In this document: piece by piece, positions 11,996-24,078 of the stretch | How the letters are laid out: each line of letters begins with the position of its first letter | Position numbering within the stretch: the stretch's first letter is position 1 | Source of the DNA: Elmis aenea | Taxonomy: Eukaryota; Arthropoda; Insecta; Coleoptera; Elmidae | DNA length: 64,000 nt | Assembly (NCBI GenBank): GCA_947652605.1 | Contig: OX393577.1 | Coordinates: 21,269,466-21,333,465, forward strand | Direction of reading: 5' to 3' | Program-made: the position numbers and the translations under genes | The notes under the pieces: model-generated | What the model saw: the letters and a program-made list of their open reading frames with translations, nothing else | What the model was told of the DNA's origin: nothing | The model's database searches: none

Positions 11996-13001
11996 CAGGT
12001 TGGTTGACATAGAAGGGCCACTATTGGTATCTCGTAAATGGTAAGAGCTACAAAGAAATTTAAATAAGACAAATTGTTCCCCTTTCTGAGACCTATCCAG
12101 TGATGCTTCAATGTTTTAAAAAAATTCCATGGCACGCTAAATAATAAACAAAATTCAAAGTGTTTTTTTTTAAATGTGTAATACTTGATTGACGGTACAA
12201 AAAGTACTTTTGGAGAAAAAGTTGTAGATTTTTTTACGCACTGTAAAATGAAAACATTCAGTTGTATCAATATTGTTTAAATTCTTAGATAAATTATTTA
12301 AATGGTAACCATAGTTGGCAACGACCTTCATAAAAAAGCATTTTTTCCTTCTTTTTGTTAATATAAGGATTAATGTATTTATTTTGATATTTAGGCTCAA
12401 AACAAATAAAATTCATCAAAAAGTCTCCATGAAGCTATAGAGTGCCATGAATTTAAACAACATTGAAACAAATGAATGTTTTCATTTTACAGTACGTAAA
12501 AAATACTTTTTTGTGCGATCGTACTAGAAACAGCTGTTTGATGGACGCGTTAGCAACCATAAAGTACTGCATTACCGGCCCTATCCTTAGCAACGGCCGT
12601 AAAAGTTACTTTTCAGACCGTTACCCTTAGCAACGGCCGAAAAAGTAACTTTTACGGCCGTTGCTAAGAAGAGGGCCGGTAATGCAGTACATACGCCGTC
12701 ATCTGTCAGTGACAGAATGTCACGTAGTTTCTAACCTATAATTTTGAAAATTACTAAAAATTTAAATTGTTTTTAATTCGATCGCACAAAAAATGTAATA
12801 TGTACCTCGGCCAAAACGTACTTTTTGGCCTTGATACATAAATAAGTATTTCCCCAAAAATATTTTGGTACAATCTTTAAAAGCATTAAAGTATCACTGA
12901 ATAAGTCTCCAAAAGGGTAACAATTTGACCAATTTAAACTTCTTTCAAGTTCTTACCGTTTACGAGTTCCCAATAGTGGCCCTTCTATATGGACCACCCT
13001 G
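11996..13001. mobile_element. Foldback element with CAGG...CCTG ends and TA target
   Basis: The left end is CAGGTTGGTTGACATAGAAG. The right end, inverted, is CAGGGTGGTCCATATAGAAG. TA lies outside both (11994-11995 and 13002-13003). The arms pair over several hundred bases, for example GGGCCACTATTGG at the left with CCAATAGTGGCCC at the right, and TTTTTGTGCGATCG near 12512 with CGATCGCACAAAAA near 12780. Minus-strand open frames here (11935-12400) are arm sequence and not genes. Confidence 0.85.
12564..12690. repeat. GC-rich palindrome at the core of the foldback
   Basis: GTACTGCATTACCGGCC at 12564 is answered by GGCCGGTAATGCAGTAC ending at 12690, and AACGGCCGTAAAAGTTACTT by AAGTAACTTTTACGGCCGTT. 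A third CTTAGCAACGGCCG copy lies in the loop. This is either the element core or a small separate MITE. Confidence 0.8.
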
Positions 13002-13363
13002 TATATTGTAGATTTATTTATTTATTTAATTTAAAAAAATATATCTCAACGAATTTTTAATTGCTTGCAATTAATTGTTTAAAAAGTTTTACAGTTCTTC
13101 TTAGGTCCTTTAGTAAAAAAAAAAATATTTTGTCCATTGTAAGATAAATCATTTTTCTTTAATACATGAAAAAAGCCACGATTTCTCATACAATACAATC
13201 CGACATTTATATAAAAGTCGATTCTTTCAAATGAAAATGTAACCTTTTACTCATGTACTTAGGAACTTTAGACAACAAAATTTAAATATTTATACTTAAA
13301 ATGTATGAGTAGAACATTGAACCATTTTAGTTTAATTCAATTTTAATTGTGAATCTTCAGGAC

Positions 13364-14022
13364 TAGGGGTAAACGGTTAACCGGTTTTACCGGCCAATAT
13401 GATTACCGAAATTACCGGTAAATTTTAACAACAAATACCGATAACTTCGGTAAACTACAACCACCTTCTCACAGTGAAACCCACGAGTGTCAAGGCAAAA
13501 AGAGCCTTTCGTTCTGCAGGGGCAATATGTACCAAAATTCGAACAAGTCTGAGTGATAAGACATTAGATAGGATTTGTCTACTGCGTGCATATTTTAATT
13601 CTCAGAAATAAATGGATCTGAATGTTTAAAAACGTGTTTTGCCGAGTCTAGTCTGTGGTCTGTTATATTGAAAATTGATTATTGTTTTATTTATGTATTA
13701 AACTTACCTATTTCGTCTTTGTTATTGTTAATTATCTTTGCGAAAGAATTACAACTTAACGTTATTGTTAATTAGTATCTATTTGAATGAATTTTGTTTC
13801 GTTTATTAAGAAATAATGTATATGTTTATTGTTTTTTTGTTAATGTTATTGTTAATTACCCCATTGCACATACTATTAAAATATTGCTTAGTAATAAATA
13901 ATAGTAGGTATGATTACACAAAATTTTCAACTAAAAAAAAATTTCCGGTTATTTACCGGTTATTGCTTAAAATGTTTACCGTTTACCGGTAAAAGCAAAT
14001 TTCGGTAATTTAGGATGCCCTA
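13364..14022. mobile_element. hAT-type non-autonomous element with ACCGG subterminal repeats
   Basis: It begins TAGGGGTAAACGGTTAACCG and ends GGATGCCCTA. The flanking octamers TTCAGGAC (13356-13363) and TTCAGAAC (14023-14030) agree at 7 of 8 bases, as expected of an aged hAT target duplication. Both ends are packed with the word ACCGG/CCGGT (for example TTACCGGTAA, TTTACCGTTTACCGGTAAAA), probably transposase-binding iterations. No coding sequence remains. Confidence 0.75.
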
Positions 14023-14490
14023 TTCAGAACCGTTTTTGCAGTAATTCTACACTAACCTTTTATGTGGTAATTTTAACTATAATATTTTAATTTTTGTCTG
14101 TTTTTCACATCAATCATATGCTTTCTATTTAGAATCGAACCTTCTAATTTTATTTTCAACCACAAAACGACAGCTTTACAGTCAATCATGTGATGTAAAT
14201 AAATATTTGAGTCATTACCGTTTTTTCATATTTCTGTAGAACGACAAAGAATCCTTAATAATGTGTAATTGAGCAACTGGAGAACAATAGGGTCACTGAG
14301 GAGTTATAAAATTTTAATTTCTTGTAATGTCAGACAATTTTAAAAATAATTAAATCGTTTTAAAGGGAAACTGTAATTATTGTTTTGAAATATCTGTAAT
14401 ATCTTGAAACGACTTTAGAATGATTTTCTCAACAGAGCCACTCAAGTCAAAATTAGTTTAGATAGTTGGAATAACAATTTAATTATATTT

Positions 14491-14951
14491 AGAAAATTTC
14501 CTTCACCTGTCAAATTTGCGTTTTCAACTAATCACTAATCTTAAATCTTCTAGAGACTACCAATAGCATTATTACACGGTAATAATTTTACATTCCCTTG
14601 TTAGATGTTGATCCTCCCGTCAAATTTGCTTTTTCCACTAATCTCAGATTACCTAGAAACGACCAATAAACATAATCATACACTGATAATATCCTTTTTG
14701 CAATTAACATATTTTCATGCCTTTATTGGTCGTTTCTAAGAAATCTGAGTTTGTGATTGGTCAAAAATATAAATTTGGAGAGGTAATTAAATATTTTGGT
14801 CTTGATAATGTTTTGACGAATTTCGGCGACCAGTAGCTTTACTTTAATATAGATTAAACCACACCCCTGACGCACCACGCTGACAGTACTTGTAAAGTTT
14901 GACATAACATACATTTAATTTGACAGGTAGGTTAGGTGAAGGAAATTTTCT
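14491..14951. mobile_element. Terminal-inverted-repeat element with internal subrepeats
   Basis: AGAAAATTTCCTTCACCTGT at 14491 is inverted at about 14930-14951 (TTAGGTGAAGGAAATTTTCT). Inside, a block containing CCCGTCAAATTTGCTTTTTC and GAAACGACCAATAAA (about 14615-14670) pairs with TTTATTGGTCGTTTCTAAGA near 14720. A diverged direct copy of that block precedes it at about 14505-14570. The target duplication is unclear and the superfamily is unassigned. Confidence 0.6.
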
Positions 14952-15008
14952 GACAAAATATAACTCGAGCATTGCAGATAATCTATAATTTTTGACAAAT
15001 CTTCACTC

Positions 15009-15078
15009 ATGCAAGTTGAATCAGAAAAAATCACGCGTGCAGTTCGCGCACTCGTGTTTTTTTCAGCTCGACTTGCAT
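15009..15078. repeat. Short hairpin
   Basis: ATGCAAGTTGAATCAG at the left pairs with CAGCTCGACTTGCAT at the right, with AAAAAATCACGCGTGC opposite GCGCACTCGTGTTTTTT. The near-perfect 30-bp stem suggests a miniature element or the relic of one. Confidence 0.6.
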
Positions 15079-15814
15079 ATTTACCAAAAATTATCGATAA
15101 TTTTTAATACATTTGTTATAGTACCACTGATAATATTTATGTATTTAGGTATTTATTTTGAAATTGTAAAATTAAATTTTATACCTTGTCGGTATGTAAA
15201 ATTTTAAAGCTTCTTTCTAAAAAATATTTTTTATCAACTATTCCTTTGCTTAATTTAATGATCATCGTTTTTTTTTAAATCCTGGTCCTTACAACGACCT
15301 AGTTCTTGAACCAAAACCAAATAATCAAATTTAATTTAAAACGTAATGTATACAAGCACACTTATATATTTCTCTATGTCCAGTTTACATATACTAAAAC
15401 GAATTTTACTACGTGATATGATAAATTCATAAAACATTTATAGTCCAACTTACATACGTAAGCCATCTAAACATAAACAACACCACACACCATTAAAAAA
15501 ATTTATGGCTGGTGGTATTTGCATCGTTATTTTTCATTTCATTTAAAATTGCATATTTGTTTAACCAACAGTGTAGGTAATTGTCGTGCCACTTAAAAAA
15601 CGTATTAATATCGCAACATTTTGTCTTTAATACCATTCATGAGCCTAATTTTTGTTGAAAATACATCTGGTAGTTTCAAAATTAAACTATATTTACAACT
15701 ATCGTACTCTTATCTTAAATTTTGTGATAATTTGACGCTTTGTATATTAAACTAAATACTTAGTTAGATGTTAAGTTGGCACACAATCTCAGGAAAATAA
15801 TACATTTTATTAAT

Positions 15815-16208
15815 AACTAGGCGATTTACCCGGCGTTGCACGGGTGATAACAATTCTCTTTTATCAATCGCAGACTACTCGCGCTCCGCGCTCGCACCCG
15901 GCGGACGTTTCCGGTCGTTCCCGGGCATTTCCGGCCGTTATTTATACGGCGTTTGATCCGTTGGGTCCTAAATAGTAACTGTGCAAAATTTGGTCAGACT
16001 ACTCGCGCTCCGCGCTCGCACCCGGCGGACGTTTCCGGTCGTTCCCGGGCATTTCCGGCCGTTATTTATACGGCGTTTGATCCGTTGGGTCCTAAATAGT
16101 AACTGTGCAAAATTTGGTCCCGATCGGTCAACGGACCTAGGATTCTATAGCGAACAAACAAACACACAAACACACAAACAAACAAACAAGCTCTTTTATA
16201 TATATATA
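15815..16208. repeat. GC-rich dispersed repeat (TTACCCGGCGTTGCACGGGT type)
   Basis: It starts near TTACCCGGCGTTGCACGGGT. It contains the tandem duplication 15871-16118, then CAAAATTTGGTCCCGATCGG and a run of AAACAAACACACAAAC, and ends in CTCTTTTATATATATATAG. I recall this start/end pairing from many arthropod genomes as a retroposed repeat, but I cannot name the family safely. Its GC content is far above that of its surroundings. The 105-codon open frame over it is not coding. Confidence 0.6.
15871..16118. repeat. Exact 124-bp tandem duplication
   Basis: Bases 15871-15994 are repeated directly at 15995-16118 with no difference that I can see by eye. Each unit begins CAGACTACTCGCGCTCCGCG and ends GCAAAATTTGGT. 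The identity suggests a recent duplication inside the repeat. Confidence 0.9.
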
Positions 16209-16220
16209 GAAGATAATATA

Positions 16221-17344
16221 CACACTTTTTCATGGGACACTATTGCTATCTCCGTAAATAATAAATATACAAGGTTGGTTAAATGGGACAAAAGTTAGCT
16301 ATTTAGGAGTGTATTTTAAACAAAACGAGATCTTGTTTAAAATTTCCATGGCTTGTGTGATATAACGAAAAAACAGAATCGATCAAAAATTTTAAACTTA
16401 AATATCTCGGCTATTGTTGCGAATACACAAAAACGCCAAAGGAAAAATGTTTTGCAGATTTTGCTTGCTATAAGATAACTTTAGTCAGATTTTTATTTAT
16501 AAATTACCGTGCGAGATATTTGACAATACAACTTTTTTTTAATGGCAGTCGGAGTATGAGATGACAGATTTAAAGATTATTTTCTCTTTTTACAATGAAA
16601 TAATACTTTGTCTATTTTCAAAAATAAAACAAATAACCTAAAAAAATGCAACATCTTAGGATAAAAATCAAGGTTGCCATGGAGAAAAAACAATAACCGA
16701 CTTCATTTGTTTTATTTCGACCCTTGCTTGTCTATTATGATAATCGTGTTAACTGGAAATAATGTAAATCGACATATGTAAATATTTTAAATCCGTTTTT
16801 GCTCATGTCTTAGTAAGAGGTATAAAATACATTTATATTATGACTATGGGTATGACTATTTTATTTCGCATTACATTTGTTTTAATGTCACTGTTTAAAA
16901 AGTGACATAATAGACAAACAAGGATCGAAATAAAACAATTGAAGTCGGTTATTGTTTTTTTCCATGGCAACCTAGATTTTTATCTTAAGATTTTGCATTT
17001 TTTAGGTTAGTTTGCTAATTTTTGAAAATAACCGTATAAAATATTATATCATTGTATAATAATAATAATAATCTATCACCATTTTATAGCAAACAAAATC
17101 TACAAAAAATATTTGCTTTGGCGTTTTCGTATATTCGCAACAATAGCCGAAATATTTAAGTTTAAAAAATTTGATCGATTTCGGTTTTTACGTTGTATCA
17201 CGGAAGCCATGGAATTTTTAAACAAAACAAGATCTTGTTTAAAATACACTACTAAATAGCTAACTTTTGTCCCATTTAACCAACCTTGTATTTTCATTAT
17301 TTACGGAGATAACAATAGCGTCCCATGGAAAAGTGAAACGCCCT
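16221..17344. mobile_element. Foldback element, arms over 400 bp
   Basis: Left-arm words CATGGGACACTATTGCTATC, TAAATGGGACAAAAGTTAGC and GAGATCTTGTTTAAAATTTCC reappear inverted at the right (GCTAACTTTTGTCCCATTTA and neighbours, to about 17344). A second inverted pair lies deeper: AATAACCGACTTCATTTGTT near 16690 with CAATTGAAGTCGGTTATTG near 16938. The right end reads GGGCGTTTCAC inverted, a decayed CAGGGTGTTTC. The left terminus is eroded. Confidence 0.8.
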
Positions 17345-17345
17345 T

Positions 17346-18206
<861 letters not shown>

Positions 18207-19080
18207 TTTTTTTTATATATACATATAGAGGCTATTTTGCGGGCCGTTTAGGCCCAGAGCTTGGTAATGTTCTTCCACACTCTTCTGTCTTTCGCTTTCT
18301 TCTTCCAATTCATTATGTTTTTCTCTCTTAGTTCTACCTCCACAGCTTCTCTCCATCTTATTCTGGGTCTTCCTCTTTATTTCTTGTATGTAGGCTCTTT
18401 ATAGGCTATCTCTTTAATTATTCTGCTGTCCTCCCTTCTCTCAATATGTCCTACCCATTGTATTCTTCTGGCATTTATTACTTTGTCGTTCGTTCTTCTT
18501 ATATATCCCTCATCTGTTCTCTCCCCTCCCACTATTCTCCTAATCATCTTTCTTTCCCATTCTCTTAGGACCCTTTGCATTTTTGTTCAGTATACAGGTC
18601 TCACACTCATAGATCGCTGTAGGTCTTAGTATTGTTTTATACAAACGTACGTTGGTGCTCCTAGATAACTGTTCTGCTCTTATTAGGTTATTTAAAGCTC
18701 CTACACTTTTTGTTGGCTGTCAGAATTCTCATGTTTATGTCTTTTTCTTCTTCCATTCTGTTTGTGAGAAGTGTCCCCACACAAATTCATTTACTTCCTC
18801 AAATTCCCCTACCAGTAGCCTGTCTTCTATTGTTGTTGTCCTATTCTCATTAGCTTGGTTTTATCTTCGTTTATCCTTAATCCCATTTTTTGTGCTGCTT
18901 CTGCCATTGTGCCTGTGATCTCTCCCAGTTCCTTCAAAGTTTTTGCCAGTATAGCTACATCATCGGCATAACTTAGGAGTTTGTGACTTTTGTTTAGTAT
19001 TGTTCCCTCTCTGTTCAATCTTCCGTCTCTTACTATTTTTTTCAGAACTACGTTGAATATATGGGCTAATATTGTTTTTT
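18207..19080 (-). pseudogene. 5'-truncated LINE 3' end with RT YADD motif
   Basis: On the minus strand it starts at AHIFNVVLKKIVRDGRLNRE, then LLSYADDVAILAKTLKELGE (the YADD catalytic box of the RT), then QKMGLRINEDKTKLM. After frameshifts comes the C-terminal part: LREWERKMIRRIVGG, INARRIQWVGHIERREDSR and RGRPRIRWREAVEVELR, ending WKNITKLWA and a stop. A short 3' UTR leads into TATATATAAAAAAAAAA at 18207-18220, a plausible poly-A tail. The 5' side is cut inside the RT, the usual form of an incomplete LINE insertion. At least three frame breaks are present. Confidence 0.88.
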
Positions 19081-20404
19081 TTTACCCTTAAATTTTTGTA
19101 TTACATGGCGAATTTAATTTTAAAATGGCAAGGTTTTACTGCTCAGCTTATCCAGTGTTTTAATTAGACTATGGAAAAAGTCATGAACCACTTTTATTGT
19201 ACATGAAAACGCGCTATCATTAACAACGAACTATCAGTTAGTCAAAGCATGTGATTGTTTAAAAATACACACTGTAAATTGTCTGCAAATAAAAAGTTCA
19301 CACTAAATTATTGGTTGCCCAATTGTTTTTTCAAAAATGGACTACATCACTTTCATAATATACTGTCCGTTTAAAACTTTTTGATTAATAACGCTGACAC
19401 TTTTTTTTAGCCATAAAATTATTTAATTTAATCAAGAATTTTTCCCTGTGACTTTAGATTCATCACTAAGAGATGTTATGGGAATTTTCGATTACAAAAA
19501 TAGAAAACTTTACGTCATTTGTAAATTTCAAAAAAAAAACGTCGCATGGGTTGTAGCGATACCTCAAAAAGGTCTCAATCAATACTGGCGATTTATCTCC
19601 CTAGGAAGGAAATTCATTTCGATACGATTTATCACCACTTTTCATTGATACTTTATTACACCGATAGGTCGATCAAACAGATTACGATACAAGTTAAGAG
19701 GTGTTCGAGTGAGCTAAAAGGTCTATAAAATTATTCATGTTTTCTGAATAAATTTACGTTAAAGCAGAAAATATCTCCGGTTTCAACAGTAAACTGTCTA
19801 GAGATTAGGCGTTCCCAGATAAATGGCTTGCAATCCAACTCGGGGCATTGCAAGATTGCAACGGCTGGTTTTACAATTGCTTAGATAAAAACATATAACA
19901 CCGATCCTTCATTTTCAGGTATTTCATGGCACTGAATTTTTTTGAATTAATAAGTATTTAACTTCAATTAAAACTTTGTAGGTTTATGAACCTTTTCAAG
20001 TCCTTTTTTTAAACTCTATGTTTAATATTAACAATCGATAATGTCAAATCAATACTTAAGAACAACTGAATATGGTTTTAAATTAGATATTTTTAGTAAT
20101 ATGTGTTTTTATTTACAGGAAAGCGCACGACTACAGGTTGGCATAAGTATTTATGCTTTTGCTATATTGAACAGCAAACTATAATAAGCTTTGCGTTTGA
20201 TAGTTTTGAGTGAAGGTTTAAATAACTGTGTTCTTTTTCCTTTTTCTAAGCTTTTTTCGCTGCCGTAATAGGACTATTTGATGAAAGTTTAGTAAATATC
20301 TGAACAAGCTAAAATCCGATGTAACGGAATTTTTTTATTTACATATCTGCTTTATTTGCTTGCCTTTTAAATAACATAATCTTACTCAATTATATGACCA
20401 AATT
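19081..20404. other. AT-rich stretch, nothing recognised
   Basis: Short overlapping plus-strand frames at 19448-19728 have no recognisable motif. No terminal repeats were seen. Confidence 0.45.
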
Positions 20405-20598
20405 TAAGAGACACCCTATCGGCTTAGGGGTGAAAAAAACAACCAAGACACAGCAAAGACACTCTTAAAAAAATCCTGGAGTTTTTCAAAAACACAGTAC
20501 TTCTGTAAGGGGCTATCACCAGAAGGTATAATAGACTAATAGGTCGCAGTACAGGAACCCAAAAGGGCACCACCTCCGCAGAAATAATAATAATGAGT
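20405..20598 (+). pseudogene. LINE 3' tail, same family as 63691-64000
   Basis: The sequence matches the inverted 63691-63890 segment: ACCCTATCGG, CTTAAAAAAATCCTGGA, GGGGCTATCACCAGA, GTACAGGAACCC and ACCACCTCCGC, followed by AGAAATAATAATAAT. The frame gives LKKILEFFKNTVLL and a stop, the C-terminal end seen in the other copy as LKKILDFFKNRGLL. Only the last part of the ORF and the 3' UTR with an AAT-type tail are present. Confidence 0.75.
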
Positions 20599-20649
20599 GA
20601 CATGAAATTGCACTTAATAATTTTACTGTACGGGTGGGATTAATAGGTT

Positions 20650-20872
20650 CGAGCCTAGCCTAGAGAACACATTTGTGTATAAAGGTACTATGATAGCCAC
20701 CTGCCAGTCTTCGGGTCCGTTCCTTCTTTGAAGCATTGTTTACCAACTTTTAAATAGGTTATTTTTGCCTGCCACTACCATATGTTTGATCATTTTTGAT
20801 GTTATTTCGTCGTGTTCTGTTACCTTGTCCATTTTTATTTTAGACATCACCTTTTCATTATGAAAATCATAC
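20650..20872 (-). pseudogene. LINE RT N-terminal fragment
   Basis: Minus-strand translation gives KMDKVTEHDEITSKMIKHM and then EDWQVAIIVPLYTN. This corresponds to the early RT block usually reading K..GPDEI..EMIK...... EDWQ.AII.PIYKKG. Catalytic motifs are missing. It lies against the oppositely oriented LINE tail at 20900. Confidence 0.75.
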
Positions 20873-20899
20873 ACAGGAAACAAAGTAAAACATAAAATA

Positions 20900-21766
20900 A
20901 AAATAAGCAAAGATAAAGCATAACCATGGTCATAAGCTCAGAGAAGATTGAACATAATCTAAGCCTGGATAAGATACGAGTAGGACAAGTAAAAAGCTAT
21001 AAATACCTAAAGCTAAAGCCGCACTGCGGGAGGGTTGGCTGGAGGGTAGATGGTAGATACATGCCGTCGCCTGGCGACAATTTGTTGTGAAACAATGCGC
21101 CTGGATTGTCGCCAGGCGACGGCGTGTATCTACCATCTACCCTCCAGCCAAAAATCCCGCAGTGCGGCCTTAGCTTAAGAGTGCATCTACACTATAACGG
21201 AAAGATGGATATGAAAATAAACAAAAAAATAGGCCCAGCAGTTATACTATTTATGGTGATAAAGAAACAGTTCCTTGAAAATAGAGAGATATCCAAAGAA
21301 ACGAACGTAGAAATATATTGCAAAGCATCTAACCCCATCCTAACATGGTTGCGAATTATGGAACGCGGCCAAAAAGCAACGAAGTCGTATCAGAAGTAAG
21401 GTTTTTAAGAAAAATTGAAGATAAAACGCTTGGGGATAAAATTAAAAACGATACCCATAAAGAATAGATATCTAAAAGTGCAACCAACAGAACAAAACAT
21501 CTAAGAGGCACAAATAAGATAGCTAAGGTCATGTAAATATATAGAATGGGAGAAGATAGGATGCCCAGAAAAGCACGAATGGGAGCCAAAAAACGAAAAG
21601 CAAGATCAAGGAAAACTTGGAATGAGGAGGTGAAAGAAGTTGCCACAAATAGAGGGATCGAGTGGAGTTAGGTTAGAGATGGAGAGAAACATACAAAAAG
21701 AGGAAAGATGCATAAAAACAGCCTCGCACCTAACAGTTGAGAGGCATAAGAAAAAGAAGAAGTTTG
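20900..21766 (+). pseudogene. LINE 3' region interrupted by a MITE
   Basis: Before the insertion the frame reads MVISSEKIEHNLSLDKIRVG and QVKSYKYL. After it comes RVHLHYNGKMDMKINKKIG, FLENREISKETNVEIY, then frameshifted LRKIEDKTLGDKIKN-like and LKVQPTEQNI blocks, and finally PRKARMGAKKRKARSRKTWN-like basic sequence with NEEVKEVATNRGIEWS. This is the region between the RT active site and the C-terminus in the same broad LINE type as 18.2 and 9.1 kb. The hairpin element at 21011-21175 splits it at KYL. It has several stops and is dead. Confidence 0.82.
21011..21175. mobile_element. MITE with near-perfect 70-bp stem
   Basis: AGCTAAAGCCGCACTGCGGG at the left is inverted at the right (CCCGCAGTGCGGCCTTAGCT). 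Pairing continues through GGCTGGAGGGTAGATGGTAG and CCGTCGCCTGGCGACAAT to a loop of roughly 25 bases. Its GC-rich stem contrasts with the host LINE. A target duplication cannot be separated from the terminal palindrome (CTAA...TTAG), so the superfamily is open. Confidence 0.88.
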
Positions 21767-22472
21767 CATCATGGTGAAGTAATTACGCGTTTTTAGACAA
21801 TGGAGCATAATTTGTTGTTTTTTTTTCGTAGGCCGGAAATTGTTCATCCCAGCTCTGCAATGTTTTAAAATATTGTCCACACTTCTTGTAAAAAAAGAGT
21901 ATGCAAACATCATGATCTATAACAGACAAATGTAACACACTTCAAACGAAACATACCAGGCAACATATACATATGTAACTAGATACATGAAACATTTGCC
22001 GAATTAAAACAAAAACTATATCGACACGTTATTTTAATACGTTCTCATTTATAAAACTTTAAGGTTTATATTATACTCCACGTTGTAAAACTCATAGTAG
22101 CTGTCACAACAAAACTATAAAATCCGCTTTTAAAATATTTACAACCGACGTTTAATTTTTTCGTAAATATTTAAACAATTTTAATATAACACGCATGATA
22201 GATGTGCTAATCTTTCAGTTTGTTTTAATATTTTTAAAACTAATTACAAACACAATTATTTCAAGTTTGTGTGTTAATACTGGTATAGTAATACCAATTC
22301 AATAATTAGCAAACCCAAATAAATATGGTTTAAGCCTTAAACTTTAAGGTAATTAAATTAATTACAGAAGTGATATTTTTGTTAACTGACACATATTTGT
22401 TTGGTTCCATTTTTTAAAGCTTTGTTTTCACGTAGAACAGCTGAGAATCGTAATAACATGTTATTTGTCATT
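21767..22472. other. AT-rich stretch, nothing recognised
   Basis: No coding or repeat structure was recognised. Confidence 0.5.
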
Positions 22473-22481
22473 GTCAGAAAC

Positions 22482-23711
22482 GGGTCTAGGAAGATTCACC
22501 GAAAAGCAATTCACCGACACCAATTCACCGAATATCAATTCACCGCATAAGCAAATCACCGCATTGCGTATGCGGTGATTCACCGCATCGTCGAAAAATA
22601 AATGGATATAAATTACATGAAATATATTAATTAAATATCAGAAAGCAATATATTTATTGAAAAAATATTGTCAAACAATAATTATAATATAGCAACAACA
22701 AATCTTTCATTTTTTCTTAATATCTAAATATAAATGAATTTTAATTCAAATTATTTTAAAATATAGTGCGTTAGGGTAATACCGCCCACCTAAGACATTA
22801 TTCTGGATATTTTTAAAAAATGTGGTCAGAGATTAAAAATAAACATATTAGCTGCAAACAAAAACCATATTCTTCAATAATCACAGACACGACCCTTGGC
22901 TAATAGAATAAATGTTGCAAAGCGGGATATTCAAACATAGGCGATATTTCAGACCGGGCGGTATTACCCTAACACACCTTAGTGCACCTAGTTTGACAAA
23001 AGTAACAATATCCGAAAAAAACAACTATTACAACCAAAATCGATTTAGAAAAGTTGCTTTTATCGAGTATTTACCGTATTTGGGTTAAATCTATCAACAA
23101 GTTTTATTTGTTTCTTACTGTGTAATATTTGCTCTAGACCTGTGGATATTAATACGTAAAACAACGTTTGAGGGTCCAACCACCTTATAAAGCCATAATT
23201 AAAAACAATAAAAATATGAGTAATAAGTACTACTTAACCCCAAAAAGTGCAGCCAATGTACATGATAGGTTGGTCAGTCACAATATAACGAGAGTCTCAT
23301 ATGCGCCAAAAATACAAAAATGGAGATTCTTCGCCAAAAATGTGTTAAACTGAAGAAAAAAGATAAATCTTTGTATGTCAGATAAATCAACATATTTTGA
23401 TATATGTATAAGCAGGAACAGAATTGAAGTGATTGCATAAAAATTGAATTTACAGGAAGTTTTTCTCTTTTCTTGAACAATTTTACAGATGGCTCATACA
23501 CCCCTCTGATATGAGACCCTCGTATTACTTTCTGATCTTTGATTAATATATTTCATGTAATTTATCTTCAATCATTTTTCGATGATGCGGTGAATTGCGT
23601 ATGCGGTGAACTGCTTATGCGGTGAATTGATATTCGGTGAATTGCTGTCGGTGAATTGCTGTCGGTGAATTGCTGTCAGTGAATTGCTTTTCGGTGAATC
23701 TTCCGGATACT
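22482..23711. mobile_element. Foldback element with iterated CGGTGAATTG ends (Mutator-like?)
   Basis: The left end (to about 22615) carries at least six copies of ATTCACCG/AATCACCG words spaced about 14-17 bp. The right end (from about 23580) carries eight inverted copies, GGTGAATTGCT and variants. The outer inverted repeat includes AAGATTCACCGAAAAGCAAT. The 9-mers GTCAGAAAC (22473-22481) and GTAAGAAAC (23712-23720) match at 8 of 9, a length typical of Mutator-like elements. A further inverted pair inside is TTACATGAAATATATTAAT against ATTAATATATTTCATGTAA. No transposase was found; the class is inferred. Confidence 0.65.
22774..22969. mobile_element. 196-bp TA-target MITE nested in the foldback
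   Basis: The terminal inverted repeats are GGGTAATACCGCCC and GGGCGGTATTACCC, perfect over 14 bp, with TA directly outside each (22772-22773 and 22970-22971). There is no coding content. The size, perfect ends and TA target fit a Tc1/mariner MITE. Confidence 0.85.
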
Positions 23712-23720
23712 GTAAGAAAC

Positions 23721-24070
23721 AGTTAAAAATGTTCTGAAAATTTGTGATTATTTTCAGAAAGTACAACTTTTTTGTACTTAGTTGAGAAATATTTTAGCCT
23801 TATTATTTAATTTCTATAGTACTGAAATTTGGTTAAAAAAAAACTGAACAGCTTGTTTAGTAAAGTTTTCACCTTTATATGGTTATTCATACCTAAAAAA
23901 ACAATAAGCTTTATCATCAGATGAGCTTTTGTATTGTTTAAAAGTTTCCGGCAGGGAAGGATTCCTAGAAATACATTTTTTGTAAATACATGCTGTGGAA
24001 AAATGACGTTATGTGAATACCGTGAACTCAAAGTAACACAAAAACATTCATAAACAGATTTTACGTTAAA
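23721..24070. other. AT-rich spacer, nothing recognised
   Basis: Nothing beyond AT-rich sequence was seen between two elements. Confidence 0.5.
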
Positions 24071-24078
24071 CTCCCTAG

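Noticed and set aside
11935..12400. Two overlapping minus-strand frames
   Set aside because: They lie in the arms of the foldback at 11996-13001 and have no protein motif.
15981..16298. 105-codon plus-strand frame rich in arginine
   Set aside because: It spans the tandem GC-rich repeat and the AAACAAAC tract. The frame is open only because of base composition.
22490..23705. Regularly spaced short repeats that might suggest a CRISPR array
   Set aside because: Units are 14-17 bp apart with no unique spacers, occur as inverted arrays at two element ends, and the DNA is eukaryotic.
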